A stretch of 64,000 nucleotides of DNA from positions 62,001 through 126,000 of the forward strand of contig NZ_JACVEG010000003.1 in the NCBI RefSeq assembly GCF_014596725.1, in the 5' to 3' direction. This DNA is from Vibrio sp. Y2-5. GTDB lineage: Bacteria > Pseudomonadota > Gammaproteobacteria > Enterobacterales > Vibrionaceae. The position numbers and the translations under genes were made by a program. Numbering within the stretch: the first letter of the stretch is position 1; each line of letters starts with the position of its first letter. Shown here piece by piece: positions 16,835 to 25,649 of the stretch. The notes beneath the pieces were generated by a model, which did not search any database, was not told where the DNA came from, and was given only the letters and a program-made list of their open reading frames with translations.

Positions 16835-17776
16835 TTATTTCTTTTCGCTACCGGGCTTAATCACTCTTTGTTGGCTGTGTAACAAAGAAAACTCTTGGGT
16901 TAGCTGAGAGACTAAGATACAAATCCGTTGTTTCTCCTTTTTTGCCTGTTTTAAACGCTCTCCCAATTGTGCAGGGCTTGTAAATTCTTCCCTTTCTGCA
17001 TCTCTGCGACAAAGATCAATGACGTCATAAGAACAGTCTTTTTCAAACAGAATCAGCTCAGCTTGTTGCATATATCGCATGGCTTTCATTGGCAGAAGTT
17101 CAACGTCGGAACCATATTCGATCCATGTGACGTCACCAATGTTTTCGATATTTTTTTCTAGAGCTGTGAGATAAAGCTTCTCCAACTGTTCACGCGAAAC
17201 GGCTTCTTTAACTTCTCTGATAGCAAAAAACATTTCCCAAAACTTGCGACGTAGATCAACTGTTGGCAGACGTTCTTTAATGGAAGTTCGTTTAGATGCA
17301 CCAAACTCTGCAAGTAGACCTAAATTTTGTGGCAATACCGACTCCAAAGTTTCACGAATATTGCGCACAAGCACAGGTGACGCGCCTCCGCTGGAAATAG
17401 CTATCTGAATTCGGCCTCTATCAATCATCGAAGGGGTGATGAAATCACAGTAAGGTAAATCATCCACCACATTGACTAAAACACCAATGTTCTTTGCATC
17501 TTTATGCACTTGATGGTTCAAATCTGGGTTATCGGTTGTAGCCCATACTTGTACAAAGCGATTACTTAAAACACTCGGCGAGTAGAAGTTCTGTATCCAC
17601 TCGCATTTCCCCTGTTCTACAAGCGAATACAGGTACTGAGCGATCTGAGGAGAAACAATAGTCACTCGGGCACCAGCACGTAATAGCGCGTCAATTTTAC
17701 GACATGCAACCTCGCCTCCACCAACGACTAAAACGGCTTTATTTGAGAGATCTAGGAACAGAGGAAAATATTGCAT
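16835..17776 (-). CDS. Precorrin-2 dehydrogenase / sirohydrochlorin ferrochelatase (siroheme synthase, CysG N-terminal type)
   Basis: A 313-residue protein for NAD-dependent oxidation of precorrin-2 and iron insertion to give siroheme. The N-terminal Rossmann motif VLVVGGGEVACRK starts near residue 15, followed by the CysG-B core through about residue 210 (ISSGGASPVLVRNIRE). There is no methyltransferase (CysG-A) domain, so uroporphyrinogen methylation must be done elsewhere. A C-terminal tail of roughly 100 residues, rich in Glu and Lys, exceeds the usual Met8p/SirC length of about 200-220. Monocistronic. Confidence 0.88.
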   Translation of the reverse strand: MQYFPLFLDLSNKAVLVVGGGEVACRKIDALLRAGARVTIVSPQIAQYLYSLVEQGKCEWIQNFYSPSVLSNRFVQVWATTDNPDLNHQVHKDAKNIGVLVNVVDDLPYCDFITPSMIDRGRIQIAISSGGASPVLVRNIRETLESVLPQNLGLLAEFGASKRTSIKERLPTVDLRRKFWEMFFAIREVKEAVSREQLEKLYLTALEKNIENIGDVTWIEYGSDVELLPMKAMRYMQQAELILFEKDCSYDVIDLCRRDAEREEFTSPAQLGERLKQAKKEKQRICILVSQLTQEFSLLHSQQRVIKPGSEKK

Positions 17777-18235
17777 TTAAATTTCATCACAATGTAAATA
17801 ACTATTCGGCAATGCTAACAAAAAAGGTGCAATAAAATCACTAGCTAATACTCATCAAATAATTAATGACTAAATTTTCAACCAAAGTCAGATGATTATA
17901 TAAGTTTCGTTCGTTAACAGCATGTTAATGTGTTAAACATTTAGTCAATTATCCCGAAGACATCCTGTTGCACCAATGGTGAGCCTAGTTGCACTATTTA
18001 CATTGCCACAACATTTCGCCATTCTAAACCAAGCTTAGGTATGTGATTTCCCTCGAAAGTCTATTTAAATTATGTATTTGAGAAATCCAGAATTTATATC
18101 TACGCTTTTAAATGACTGATGGGTAAGCACCTTAAAAGTGCAGACTAATCAGGAAACTAACAATAAAACACAACATATATAAAGCTTGTATCAGGTGTCA
18201 CCTGGTCAAACATGGATCATACAGGAAGGATACAA
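17777..18235 (+). other. Upstream region of the amino acid ABC operon
   Basis: A 459-base gap with no gene seen. It must contain the promoters of both the leftward siroheme synthase and the rightward ABC operon. A perfect inverted repeat CAGGTGTCACCTG lies at 18192-18204, about 30 bases before the chosen start. Confidence 0.4.
18192..18204. promoter_or_regulatory. Palindrome upstream of the aapJ-like gene
   Basis: The sequence CAGGTG-T-CACCTG is an exact 6+1+6 palindrome just before the Shine-Dalgarno of the binding-protein gene. It may be an operator or a small translational hairpin. No regulator is identified. Confidence 0.35.
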
Positions 18236-19264
18236 ATGGCGAATAAACTCACACTTTTAGCCACAGTTGTAGCGGCATCTTCTGCCTTTGCAGCCACTTC
18301 GGCTTCAGCAGCAGAAAGCACTTTAGACAAAGTTATGGCTGCTGGCGTTTTATCTTGTGGTGTAAGTACAGGTCTACCTGGCTTTTCTAACCCTAACTCA
18401 AAGGGCGAATGGGAAGGCATTGACGTAGAATACTGTCAAGCAGTTGCTGCTGCAGTTCTTGGCGACAAAACAAAAGTAAAATACGTACCATTAACTGCTA
18501 AAGAGCGTTTTACTGCACTACAATCTGGTGAAATTGACGTTCTTTCTCGTAACACAACATGGACTCTACAACGTGATACAGCGCTAGGCTTAAACTTTGC
18601 CGGTGTGAACTATTATGATGGTCAAGGCTTCATGGTTAAGAAAGAACTTGGTCTTACTAGCGCTAAAGAGCTAGACGGCGCGTCAATTTGTGTTCAATCA
18701 GGTACCACTACAGAGCTAAACCTAGCGGACTACTTCCGTGCAAATGGTATGAGCTACAAGCCAGTCGTATTTGATACAGCAGCTCAAACATCTAAAGGTT
18801 TCGACTCAGGCCGTTGTGATGCGTTAACTACTGACCAATCTGGTCTGTATGCGCTTCGTTTGAACTTAGCTGAACCATCAGCAGCACAAGTTCTTCCTGA
18901 AATCATTTCTAAAGAGCCATTAGGACCAGTGGTACGTCAAGATGACGACCAGTGGTTCAACATTGCGAAGTGGACTCTAAATGCAATGATTAACGCTGAG
19001 GAGTACGGCATTACTTCGAAAAACGCGGATGAAATGCTTAAATCAGATAATCCAAACGTTAAGCGTATCCTAGGTGTTGATGGTCCTAAAGGTTCTGGTC
19101 TAGGTATTCGTGACGACTGGGGCTACCAAATCGTCAAACAAGTTGGTAACTACGGTGAAAGCTTCGAACGTACAGTAGGTAAAGGCTCTCCATTGCAAAT
19201 TTCTCGTGGTGTTAACGCACTATGGAATGCGGGTGGCTTTATGTACGCTCCACCTATCCGTTAA
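18236..19264 (+). CDS. General L-amino acid ABC transporter, periplasmic binding protein (AapJ-type)
   Basis: A 342-residue solute-binding protein (family 3). The Sec signal peptide MANKLTLLATVVAASSAFAATSA is cleaved around ASA-AES. The mature sequence shows the family start TLDKVMAAGVLSCGVSTG and the family-3 binding signature near EWEGIDVEYCQAVAAAV. I chose ATG 18236 because AGGAAGGA precedes it by 7 bases; an upstream ATG at 18212 would add eight hydrophilic residues ahead of the signal. It is the first gene of a four-gene importer operon similar to the aapJQMP system of rhizobia. Confidence 0.92.
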   Translation: MANKLTLLATVVAASSAFAATSASAAESTLDKVMAAGVLSCGVSTGLPGFSNPNSKGEWEGIDVEYCQAVAAAVLGDKTKVKYVPLTAKERFTALQSGEIDVLSRNTTWTLQRDTALGLNFAGVNYYDGQGFMVKKELGLTSAKELDGASICVQSGTTTELNLADYFRANGMSYKPVVFDTAAQTSKGFDSGRCDALTTDQSGLYALRLNLAEPSAAQVLPEIISKEPLGPVVRQDDDQWFNIAKWTLNAMINAEEYGITSKNADEMLKSDNPNVKRILGVDGPKGSGLGIRDDWGYQIVKQVGNYGESFERTVGKGSPLQISRGVNALWNAGGFMYAPPIR

Positions 19265-19281
19265 TAGATACTGGTATATAT

Positions 19282-19304
19282 AGGGCGGTTTAAGCCGCCC
19301 TTTG
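19282..19304 (+). terminator. Intra-operon attenuating hairpin
   Basis: A 7-bp GC-rich stem, AGGGCGG (19282-19288) with CCGCCCT (19295-19301), is followed by TTG. It sits between the binding-protein and permease genes, where partial termination commonly raises binding-protein output relative to the membrane subunits. Confidence 0.6.
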
Positions 19305-19332
19305 TCTAAATGGATAATGAGGTTATCGCTGT

Positions 19333-20538
19333 ATGAAACCTACGACAAATTCAGCGCAAAAGTCAGAGTCAGCTCCGGCTAAGAGCGCAAATCTTCTCTA
19401 CAATCCAACTTTCCGCTCTATCGTTTTTCAGTTCGTTGCTCTCGCAGCGCTCGCTTTCTTCTTTTATACGATAATAAACAACGCATTAACTAACCTTGAG
19501 GCGCGCGGAATTGCAACTGGTTTTGATTTTTTGAATCAACCAGCTGGCTTTGGGATTGGGTTGAGCCTAATTGAGTACAACGAAACATTTTCGTACGGAC
19601 GTACGTTTATTGTGGGTTTACTTAACACAGCTCTTGTTTCTTTTCTGGGTATTATTTTCGCTACTGTTATTGGTTTTGCATTAGGTATTGCCCGTCTGTC
19701 GTCAAACTGGCTAGTTAGCCGTTTAGCAGCAGTTTATATAGAAACCTTCCGTAACGTTCCTCTACTACTGCAAATTCTGTTTTGGTATGTTGCTGTCCTA
19801 CAGGCGTTGCCATCAGCTCGCCAAAGCCTCAGTTTAGGTGAAGCTATTTTCCTAAACGTACGTGGTCTTTATATGCCTGCTCCTATTTTTGAAGCAGGAA
19901 GTGGCGTTGTGATTGGTTCATTCATTGTTGGCGTAATAGCAACGATTGCTATCGGCATTTGGGCTAGAAACAAGCAACATTTAACAGGCCAACAAACACC
20001 TATGGGTCGCATTACGCTCGGTTTGTGTATTGGTCTTCCTGTTGTTGTGTTCTTTATTATGGGCTCCCCTATTTCAGCGGAATATCCAGTACTAAAAGGC
20101 TTCAACTTCAGAGGTGGTGTAAGCATAATTCCAGAACTCGCGGCATTGCTTTTGGCGCTGAGTATTTACACAGCTTCGTTCATTGCTGAAATTGTACGTT
20201 CGGGTATCAATGCTGTGAGTCACGGTCAAACCGAGGCAGCAATGTCCCTAGGCTTACCGCGATCTAAGACCTTGAAACTCGTGGTAATTCCGCAAGCATT
20301 ACGCATCATCATTCCACCGCTAACAAGCCAATACCTAAATTTGACCAAAAACTCATCTCTTGCGATGGCTATTGGTTATCCAGATTTGGTTTCAGTGTTC
20401 GCAGGTACAACATTGAACCAAACCGGTCAGGCGATTGAAATCATTGCAATGACAATGGGTGTTTACCTAACTCTAAGTCTGCTTACGTCTGCATTGATGA
20501 ACTTGTATAACCGTAAAGTCGCTTTGGTGGAGAGATAA
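19333..20538 (+). CDS. Amino acid ABC transporter permease (AapQ-type)
   Basis: A 401-residue inner-membrane permease of the His/Glu/Gln/Arg family. An N-terminal hydrophobic segment lies around residues 30-50, and several further membrane helices follow. The EAA loop contacting the ATPase is visible as EAAMSLGLPRSKTLKLVVIPQALRI. It is longer than simple HisQ-type permeases, as AapQ proteins are. Its stop is two bases before the next permease start. Confidence 0.9.
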   Translation: MKPTTNSAQKSESAPAKSANLLYNPTFRSIVFQFVALAALAFFFYTIINNALTNLEARGIATGFDFLNQPAGFGIGLSLIEYNETFSYGRTFIVGLLNTALVSFLGIIFATVIGFALGIARLSSNWLVSRLAAVYIETFRNVPLLLQILFWYVAVLQALPSARQSLSLGEAIFLNVRGLYMPAPIFEAGSGVVIGSFIVGVIATIAIGIWARNKQHLTGQQTPMGRITLGLCIGLPVVVFFIMGSPISAEYPVLKGFNFRGGVSIIPELAALLLALSIYTASFIAEIVRSGINAVSHGQTEAAMSLGLPRSKTLKLVVIPQALRIIIPPLTSQYLNLTKNSSLAMAIGYPDLVSVFAGTTLNQTGQAIEIIAMTMGVYLTLSLLTSALMNLYNRKVALVER

Positions 20539-20539
20539 T

Positions 20540-21637
20540 ATGACTAAACATGAATTTCAACCAAGTCTTCCGCCACCAGAAAATACAACAGGTATTGTTG
20601 GGTGGTTTAAAAAGAACTTATTTAGTAGTCCATTAAATAGCATCGTCACAATTATTCTCGCGTACTTTGCGTTTATGGGCCTATGGAATATTGTCAATTG
20701 GGCAATTATTAATGCAGATTGGGTTGGTACAACTCGTGACGCATGTACCAGTGACGGTGCGTGTTGGGTATTTATCAGTGTTCGCTGGCAACAATATATG
20801 TTCGGTTTCTACCCGGAAGCTGAGCTATGGCGCCCTCGCCTGTTCTTTGCAACGTTAGCGATCTTAGTAGCCTTAGTGGCTTACGATAAAACACCAAAGC
20901 GCACTTGGATTTGGTTGTTTATGGTCAATATCTACCCATTCTTGATGGCAGCACTGCTGTACGGTGGAGTGTTCGGTCTAGAAGTGGTTGAGACGCACAA
21001 ATGGGGTGGCTTGTTAGTAACACTTATCATTGCACTAGTCGGTATCGTTGTATCTCTGCCAATCGGTGTGGTTCTGGCTTTGGGGCGTCGTTCCAATATG
21101 CCAATCATCCGTAGCCTATGTACTGTCTACATTGAAGTATGGCGTGGTGTTCCACTGATTACCGTACTATTCATGGCATCAGTAATGCTTCCTCTATTTC
21201 TCTCAGAGGGATCAGAGACTGATAAGCTGATTCGTGCCCTAATAGGTGTGGTTATGTTCGCTTCTGCTTATATGGCTGAGGTTATTCGTGGTGGTCTGCA
21301 AGCTATCCCTAAAGGCCAGTATGAAGCAGCTGATGCATTAGGTCTTTCTTATTGGAAAAAAGTAGGCTTAATCATTCTGCCTCAAGCACTAAAAATCACC
21401 ATTCCTTCAATCGTAAACACCTTTATTGGTCTGTTTAAAGATACCAGTCTAGTACTCATCATCGGTATGTTTGACGTACTGGGTATCGGTCAATCAGCAA
21501 ATACCGACCCTGAGTGGTTAGGTTTTGCTACAGAAAGTTATGTCTTTGTCGCGTTAGTGTTCTGGGTGTTCTGCTTTAGCATGTCGAGATACTCGATTTG
21601 GCTAGAAGGCAAACTCCATACCGGTCACAAACGATAA
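20540..21637 (+). CDS. Amino acid ABC transporter permease (AapM-type)
   Basis: A 365-residue inner-membrane permease, second half of the heterodimeric channel. The EAA loop reads EAADALGLSYWKKVGLIILPQAL. The N-terminal third contains extra membrane helices and a Cys-containing periplasmic loop (TRDACTSDGACW), as in AapM proteins. It directly follows the AapQ-type gene and precedes the ATPase gene by 22 bases. Confidence 0.9.
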   Translation: MTKHEFQPSLPPPENTTGIVGWFKKNLFSSPLNSIVTIILAYFAFMGLWNIVNWAIINADWVGTTRDACTSDGACWVFISVRWQQYMFGFYPEAELWRPRLFFATLAILVALVAYDKTPKRTWIWLFMVNIYPFLMAALLYGGVFGLEVVETHKWGGLLVTLIIALVGIVVSLPIGVVLALGRRSNMPIIRSLCTVYIEVWRGVPLITVLFMASVMLPLFLSEGSETDKLIRALIGVVMFASAYMAEVIRGGLQAIPKGQYEAADALGLSYWKKVGLIILPQALKITIPSIVNTFIGLFKDTSLVLIIGMFDVLGIGQSANTDPEWLGFATESYVFVALVFWVFCFSMSRYSIWLEGKLHTGHKR

Positions 21638-21659
21638 ACAATAATTCAGGGAACGTATT

Positions 21660-22415
21660 ATGACGCAACAAACTGCAGAAGATTTCATGATTCAAATTAA
21701 GGACATGAACAAATGGTACGGTGAGTTTCACGTACTAAAAAACATCAACCTGGATGTTAAAAAAGGCGAAAAAATCGTTATTTGTGGTCCTTCAGGCTCT
21801 GGCAAATCAACCATGATTCGTTGTATCAACCACTTAGAAGAACACCAAAAAGGTCAAATTCTAGTTGCAGGTACAGAGCTGACTGAAGACTTAAAAAACA
21901 TCGAAGCGGTACGCCGTGAAGTCGGCATGTGTTTCCAACACTTTAACCTCTTCCCACACTTAACGGTTTTAGAGAACTGTACGCTTGCTCCAATTTGGGT
22001 AAAGAAAATGCCTAAAGACGAAGCTGAAGCAATTGCAATGAAGTATTTGAAGCGCGTTAAGATTCCAGACCAAGCAGACAAATACCCAGGTCAGCTTTCT
22101 GGTGGTCAACAACAACGTGTAGCTATTGCTCGTTCTCTATGTATGAACCCACAAGTTATGTTGTTCGATGAACCGACATCAGCACTTGACCCAGAAATGG
22201 TTCGTGAAGTACTAGACGTTATGGTTGAACTTGCTGGTGAAGGTATGACTATGCTTTGTGTTACCCACGAAATGGGCTTCGCAAAAGAAGTCGCCGACCG
22301 AGTGATATTTATGGACGCTGGTGAAATCATTGAAGAAAACAATCCGAAAGATTTCTTCGAAAATCCACAGTCTGACCGCACTCAAAACTTCTTGTCGCAA
22401 ATTCTTCACCACTAA
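21660..22415 (+). CDS. Amino acid ABC transporter ATP-binding protein (AapP-type)
   Basis: A 251-residue cytoplasmic ATPase. Walker A is GPSGSGKST, the signature is LSGGQQQR, Walker B is [12 protein letters not shown] and the H-loop is VTHEMGFA. The sequence is highly similar to GlnQ/AapP/HisP polar amino acid ATPases. It is the last gene of the importer operon, followed by a terminator. Confidence 0.93.
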   Translation: MTQQTAEDFMIQIKDMNKWYGEFHVLKNINLDVKKGEKIVICGPSGSGKSTMIRCINHLEEHQKGQILVAGTELTEDLKNIEAVRREVGMCFQHFNLFPHLTVLENCTLAPIWVKKMPKDEAEAIAMKYLKRVKIPDQADKYPGQLSGGQQQRVAIARSLCMNPQVMLFDEPTSALDPEMVREVLDVMVELAGEGMTMLCVTHEMGFAKEVADRVIFMDAGEIIEENNPKDFFENPQSDRTQNFLSQILHH

Positions 22416-22452
22416 TGCCTCACAGGCAAACCGTGTGAATCATACATATTTT

Positions 22453-22482
22453 AAAGAGGCGATATCATCGCCTCTTTTTCTT
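22453..22482 (+). terminator. Terminator of the amino acid ABC operon
   Basis: The stem AAAGAGGCGAT / ATCGCCTCTTT (22453-22463 and 22467-22477) has a three-base loop and a T-rich tail. Confidence 0.85.
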
Positions 22483-22725
22483 TTGTAACTAATGGTTTAT
22501 TTCCACAATAACTTACAAAAATGTGTATGGTTTAGTGTTAGTATTAGGCCAGATATAAACTTAGATGAACGGAAATATTGTGTTACAACTTGTCACGCTT
22601 ATTTAAACCGTTTTTGTTTATTATTTTTAATGTCAGTACAAGGCAGAGGCTTGAAAAATGGAACTATTAGCCTCATTAATGTCTATATAAACAAGAAACA
22701 CCTTTCAATGAGGAAGAGTAAAAGT
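22483..22725 (+). other. yccA upstream region
   Basis: An AT-rich leader of about 240 bases. An open frame runs through it into yccA, but codon content and lack of similarity argue it is untranslated. A TTGAAA box near 22650 with CATTAAT 17 bases later is a possible promoter. Confidence 0.35.
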
Positions 22726-23388
22726 ATGAACACTCCAATGTATTCACGCACGTCGTCTTATGATAGTGCTCTACAAACTAACAAAGTGCTAAGAAACACT
22801 TACGCGCTGCTTTCTATGACGCTTCTATGGTCTGCTGTAGTTGCTGGTGTTTCTATGGCAATGAACCTACCTCGCCCAGGTATCATTATCATGCTGGTTG
22901 GCTTCTACGGCCTGCTTTTCTTAACCGAAAAGAACCGTAACAACAGCATGGGCCTTGTATTTACATTCCTATTTACAGGTTTCCTTGGTTACACTATCGG
23001 CCCAATTCTTAATATGTATATTGGCGCTGGTATGGGCGATGTTGTTCTAACTGCATTAGGCGGTACAGCTTTAGCATTCATGGGTGCATCAGCATATGCA
23101 CTAACCACTAAACGTGACCTATCATTCCTAAATGGTATGTTGCTGGCTGGTTTTGTTGTGCTACTGATAGGTATGGTTGCAAACATCTTCCTACAAATGC
23201 CAATGCTACACATGGCGATGAGCGGTCTGTTTGTTCTGTTCTCAACTGGCGCTATCTTGCTGACTACTCAGCAAATTGTTCGCGGTGGTGAAACAAATTA
23301 CATTTCAGCGACTATCACGCTGTATGTGTCAATCTACAACTTGTTCATCAGCTTGCTTAGCATCCTAGGCGTCATGAACGACGACTAA
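22726..23388 (+). CDS. yccA: Bax inhibitor-1/YccA family membrane protein
   Basis: A 220-residue, seven-helix inner-membrane protein, collinear with E. coli YccA (219 residues), which binds and modulates the FtsH protease. Conserved blocks include KVLRNTYALLSMTL, GFLGYTIGPILNMYIGAGMGD and GGETNYISATITLYVSIYN. I start at ATG 22726, preceded by AGGAAGAG; the longer open frame adds 78 unrelated residues. It lies in the conserved neighbourhood yccA-tusE-acylphosphatase-rlmI. Confidence 0.93.
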   Translation: MNTPMYSRTSSYDSALQTNKVLRNTYALLSMTLLWSAVVAGVSMAMNLPRPGIIIMLVGFYGLLFLTEKNRNNSMGLVFTFLFTGFLGYTIGPILNMYIGAGMGDVVLTALGGTALAFMGASAYALTTKRDLSFLNGMLLAGFVVLLIGMVANIFLQMPMLHMAMSGLFVLFSTGAILLTTQQIVRGGETNYISATITLYVSIYNLFISLLSILGVMNDD

Positions 23389-23413
23389 TATGTCTTCAAA
23401 CTGATTGAATATA

Positions 23414-23440
23414 AAAGCCCGAGATTTCTCGGGCTTTTTT
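23414..23440 (+). terminator. Terminator between yccA and tusE
   Basis: An 11-bp perfect stem, AAAGCCCGAGA with TCTCGGGCTTT (23414-23424, 23427-23437), is followed by T. It implies tusE is at least partly transcribed separately from yccA. Confidence 0.85.
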
Positions 23441-23509
23441 CTACTTGAGCAAAATCACTCCCTTCGCTACCCTATGCGCAATTGGTTAAACAACTCACTG
23501 TTAGACACT

Positions 23510-23839
23510 ATGTTTGAATACAACGGAAACACCATCGAAACTGACGCTCAAGGCTATCTGCTCAATTCAACGGAATGGGTTGAAGGCATGATGGACATTT
23601 TGGCTGAGCAAGAAGGTATCAAGCTCACTGAAGCCCACATTGAAGTGGTACTTTTTGTTCGCAAATTCTACGAGGAGTTCAATACTTCTCCAGCGATACG
23701 AATGCTGGTAAAAGCGATGGAAAAAGAACACGGCCCGGAGAAAGGCAACAGTAAATATCTATTTAAACTGTTCCCTAAAGGTCCCGCAAAACAAGCTACC
23801 AAAATAGCAGGTTTGCCAAAACCAGCTAAGTGTCTTTAG
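23510..23839 (+). CDS. tusE: Sulfur relay protein TusE (DsrC family)
   Basis: A 109-residue final carrier of the TusABCDE sulfur relay for tRNA 2-thiouridine, which hands persulfide sulfur to MnmA. It matches E. coli TusE in length and throughout: [37 protein letters not shown] and the C-terminal [20 protein letters not shown] with the catalytic penultimate Cys. ATG 23510 matches the family start; ATG 23474 in the same frame is possible. Neither has a strong Shine-Dalgarno. Confidence 0.93.
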   Translation: MFEYNGNTIETDAQGYLLNSTEWVEGMMDILAEQEGIKLTEAHIEVVLFVRKFYEEFNTSPAIRMLVKAMEKEHGPEKGNSKYLFKLFPKGPAKQATKIAGLPKPAKCL

Positions 23840-23896
23840 TCTTTCATTAAGTCACTCTTTCTGTAGGTGTTGCTGAATATAATAGTTAGGCTGAGC

Positions 23897-24172
23897 CTAC
23901 AGAATTTCAAATCCTCGGTAACTCTTCTCAATAGTGCAGGTCGTACGCACTATTTTGTCTACTGAAGCCGTTCTAGGCCCTTCTTTTAACCATTCGTAGA
24001 ACTCATCAACGTGTTCGACGGGACCACAAGCTATGACTTCAACATCGCCATTGTTCAAATTTTTAGCATAACCCGTTAACCCAAGTTTTAATCCCTGATG
24101 AGAAGTGTGATAACGAAACCCAACCCCCTGAACCACACCGGAAACAATAAATTTGTCGCACTTTGTCGCCAT
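23897..24172 (-). CDS. yccX: Acylphosphatase
   Basis: A 91-residue acylphosphatase hydrolysing carboxyl-phosphate bonds. Both catalytic residues are present: the Arg in [11 protein letters not shown] and the Asn in [13 protein letters not shown]. It faces tusE convergently and rlmI divergently, conserving the E. coli yccA-tusE-yccX-rlmI neighbourhood. Confidence 0.93.
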   Translation of the reverse strand: MATKCDKFIVSGVVQGVGFRYHTSHQGLKLGLTGYAKNLNNGDVEVIACGPVEHVDEFYEWLKEGPRTASVDKIVRTTCTIEKSYRGFEIL

Positions 24173-24394
24173 TCGAAATCTTCCCTATTTATCGACTTCC
24201 TTTAAGAATAGTCAATAGTTAGCTCATTGTTTTAACTAGCACTCACTATTGGATATTGATCTTATTTTCGAAACCAAGTTCATTTGGAATTAGGCTTAGC
24301 TTTCTCGATAACGAACATCATCAAGTCGAGTTGCTTTTCAAGCTCAGTTCCACGACAATACTCGACCTTTTCTATCATTCTTCAGAGTAGAGCA

Positions 24395-25588
24395 ATGACT
24401 TCTGCAATCTATTTGGTCAAAGGCCGCGATAAATCATTACGTCGTAAACACCCATGGGTTTTCTCTCGTGGTATTCAACGCATCGAAGGTGAGCCAAGTT
24501 TAGGTGAAACTGTTGATGTTTACTCAAACGACGGTCAGTGGTTAGCAAAAGCCGCCTACTCTCCGCATTCGCAAATTCGTGCTCGTGTTTGGAGCTTCGA
24601 GAAACAAGACATTGATAGCGCATTTTTTGTAAAACGAATTCAACAAGCGCAAATATTGCGTGACGATTTCATCGAGCGTGACGGCTTAACGGGCTATCGT
24701 TTGATTGCCGCAGAGTCTGATGGTCTGCCGGGTATTACTATCGACAAATACGATAACTACCTCGTGTGTCAGCTTTTGAGTGCAGGTGCCGAATACCAGA
24801 AAGAGACGTTAGTGAAAGCCCTGAACACCTGTTTCCCTGATTGCCATATATACGAGCGTTCTGACGTAGCTGTACGTAAGAAAGAAGGGTTAGAAGAACG
24901 TGTTGGTGTTCTTCATGGTGAATTACCACCTAAGTCTGTAGTGATCGAAGAAAATGGTATCAAAATTAATGTTGATATCGTTAACGGTCATAAGACAGGT
25001 TTCTATCTTGACCAACGTGACAGCCGTTTGCAGTCAATGAAATATGTGAAAGATAAAGAAGTTCTTAACTGCTTCTCTTACACCGGTGGATTTGGCTTAT
25101 ACGCACTAAAAGGTGGAGCGAAACGCGTCATCAATGCCGATGTGTCTCAACCAGCACTTGATACGGCTAAATTCAACGCAGAACTGAATGAGTTTGATAT
25201 TTCGAAAAAGCGTGCTGTATTCCTCAACGCCGATGTATTCAAATTGCTTCGTGAATATCGCGACCAAGGTACTTTGTTTGATGTGGTTATCATGGACCCA
25301 CCAAAGTTTGCGGAGTCAAAAGCTCAACTGAACGGTGCATGTCGCGGCTACAAAGACATCAACATGCTAGCGATGCAAATTTTAAAACCGGGCGGTACGC
25401 TGTTAACTTATTCATGCTCAGGTTTAATGGATCAAGCTCTGTTCCAAAAAATCATCGCTGATGCGGCACTCGATGCAGGAAGAGATGTAAAGTTCGTAGA
25501 ACGTTTCGAACAAGCTGCAGATCACCCTACAGACACGGCATACCCAGAAGGTTTTTATCTTAAAGGATTTGCATGTAAGGTTTTCTGA
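24395..25588 (+). CDS. rlmI: 23S rRNA m5C1962 methyltransferase
   Basis: Methylates C1962 of 23S rRNA using SAM. It has 397 residues (E. coli RlmI 396). Order: N-terminal PUA domain ([20 protein letters not shown]), a central EEHG-like segment, and a Rossmann methyltransferase with [14 protein letters not shown] and the catalytic-region motifs DPPKF and TYSCSG. ATG 24395 gives the conserved N-terminus; the longer open frame adds 37 unrelated residues. Confidence 0.94.
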   Translation: MTSAIYLVKGRDKSLRRKHPWVFSRGIQRIEGEPSLGETVDVYSNDGQWLAKAAYSPHSQIRARVWSFEKQDIDSAFFVKRIQQAQILRDDFIERDGLTGYRLIAAESDGLPGITIDKYDNYLVCQLLSAGAEYQKETLVKALNTCFPDCHIYERSDVAVRKKEGLEERVGVLHGELPPKSVVIEENGIKINVDIVNGHKTGFYLDQRDSRLQSMKYVKDKEVLNCFSYTGGFGLYALKGGAKRVINADVSQPALDTAKFNAELNEFDISKKRAVFLNADVFKLLREYRDQGTLFDVVIMDPPKFAESKAQLNGACRGYKDINMLAMQILKPGGTLLTYSCSGLMDQALFQKIIADAALDAGRDVKFVERFEQAADHPTDTAYPEGFYLKGFACKVF

Positions 25589-25614
25589 TAACGGAAACAA
25601 ATAAGACAGCATAT

Positions 25615-25645
25615 AAAACGGTCGCTAATTGCGACCGTTTTTTAT
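25615..25645. terminator. Bidirectional terminator rlmI / GGDEF gene
   Basis: An 11-bp stem, AAAACGGTCGC (25615-25625) with GCGACCGTTTT (25631-25641), is followed by TTATTTC on the plus strand and by AT-rich sequence on the minus strand. Confidence 0.85.
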
Positions 25646-25649
25646 TTCT

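Noticed and set aside
17965..18000. Possible sigma-54 promoter or NtrC site (TGCACCAATGGTGAG ... TTGCA) upstream of the amino acid importer
   Set aside because: GG and GC elements are 11 rather than 10 bases apart, and the inverted repeat spacing is 5 rather than 7 bases, so neither consensus is met.
18196..18210. RutR half-site TGGTCAA before the importer start
   Set aside because: Only the right half matches; the left half shares two bases with the consensus. It is probably chance next to the CAGGTGTCACCTG palindrome.
22492..22725. N-terminal extension of yccA from an upstream ATG
   Set aside because: YccA homologues begin at the ATG at 22726, which has its own ribosome binding site; the extra 78 residues look non-coding.
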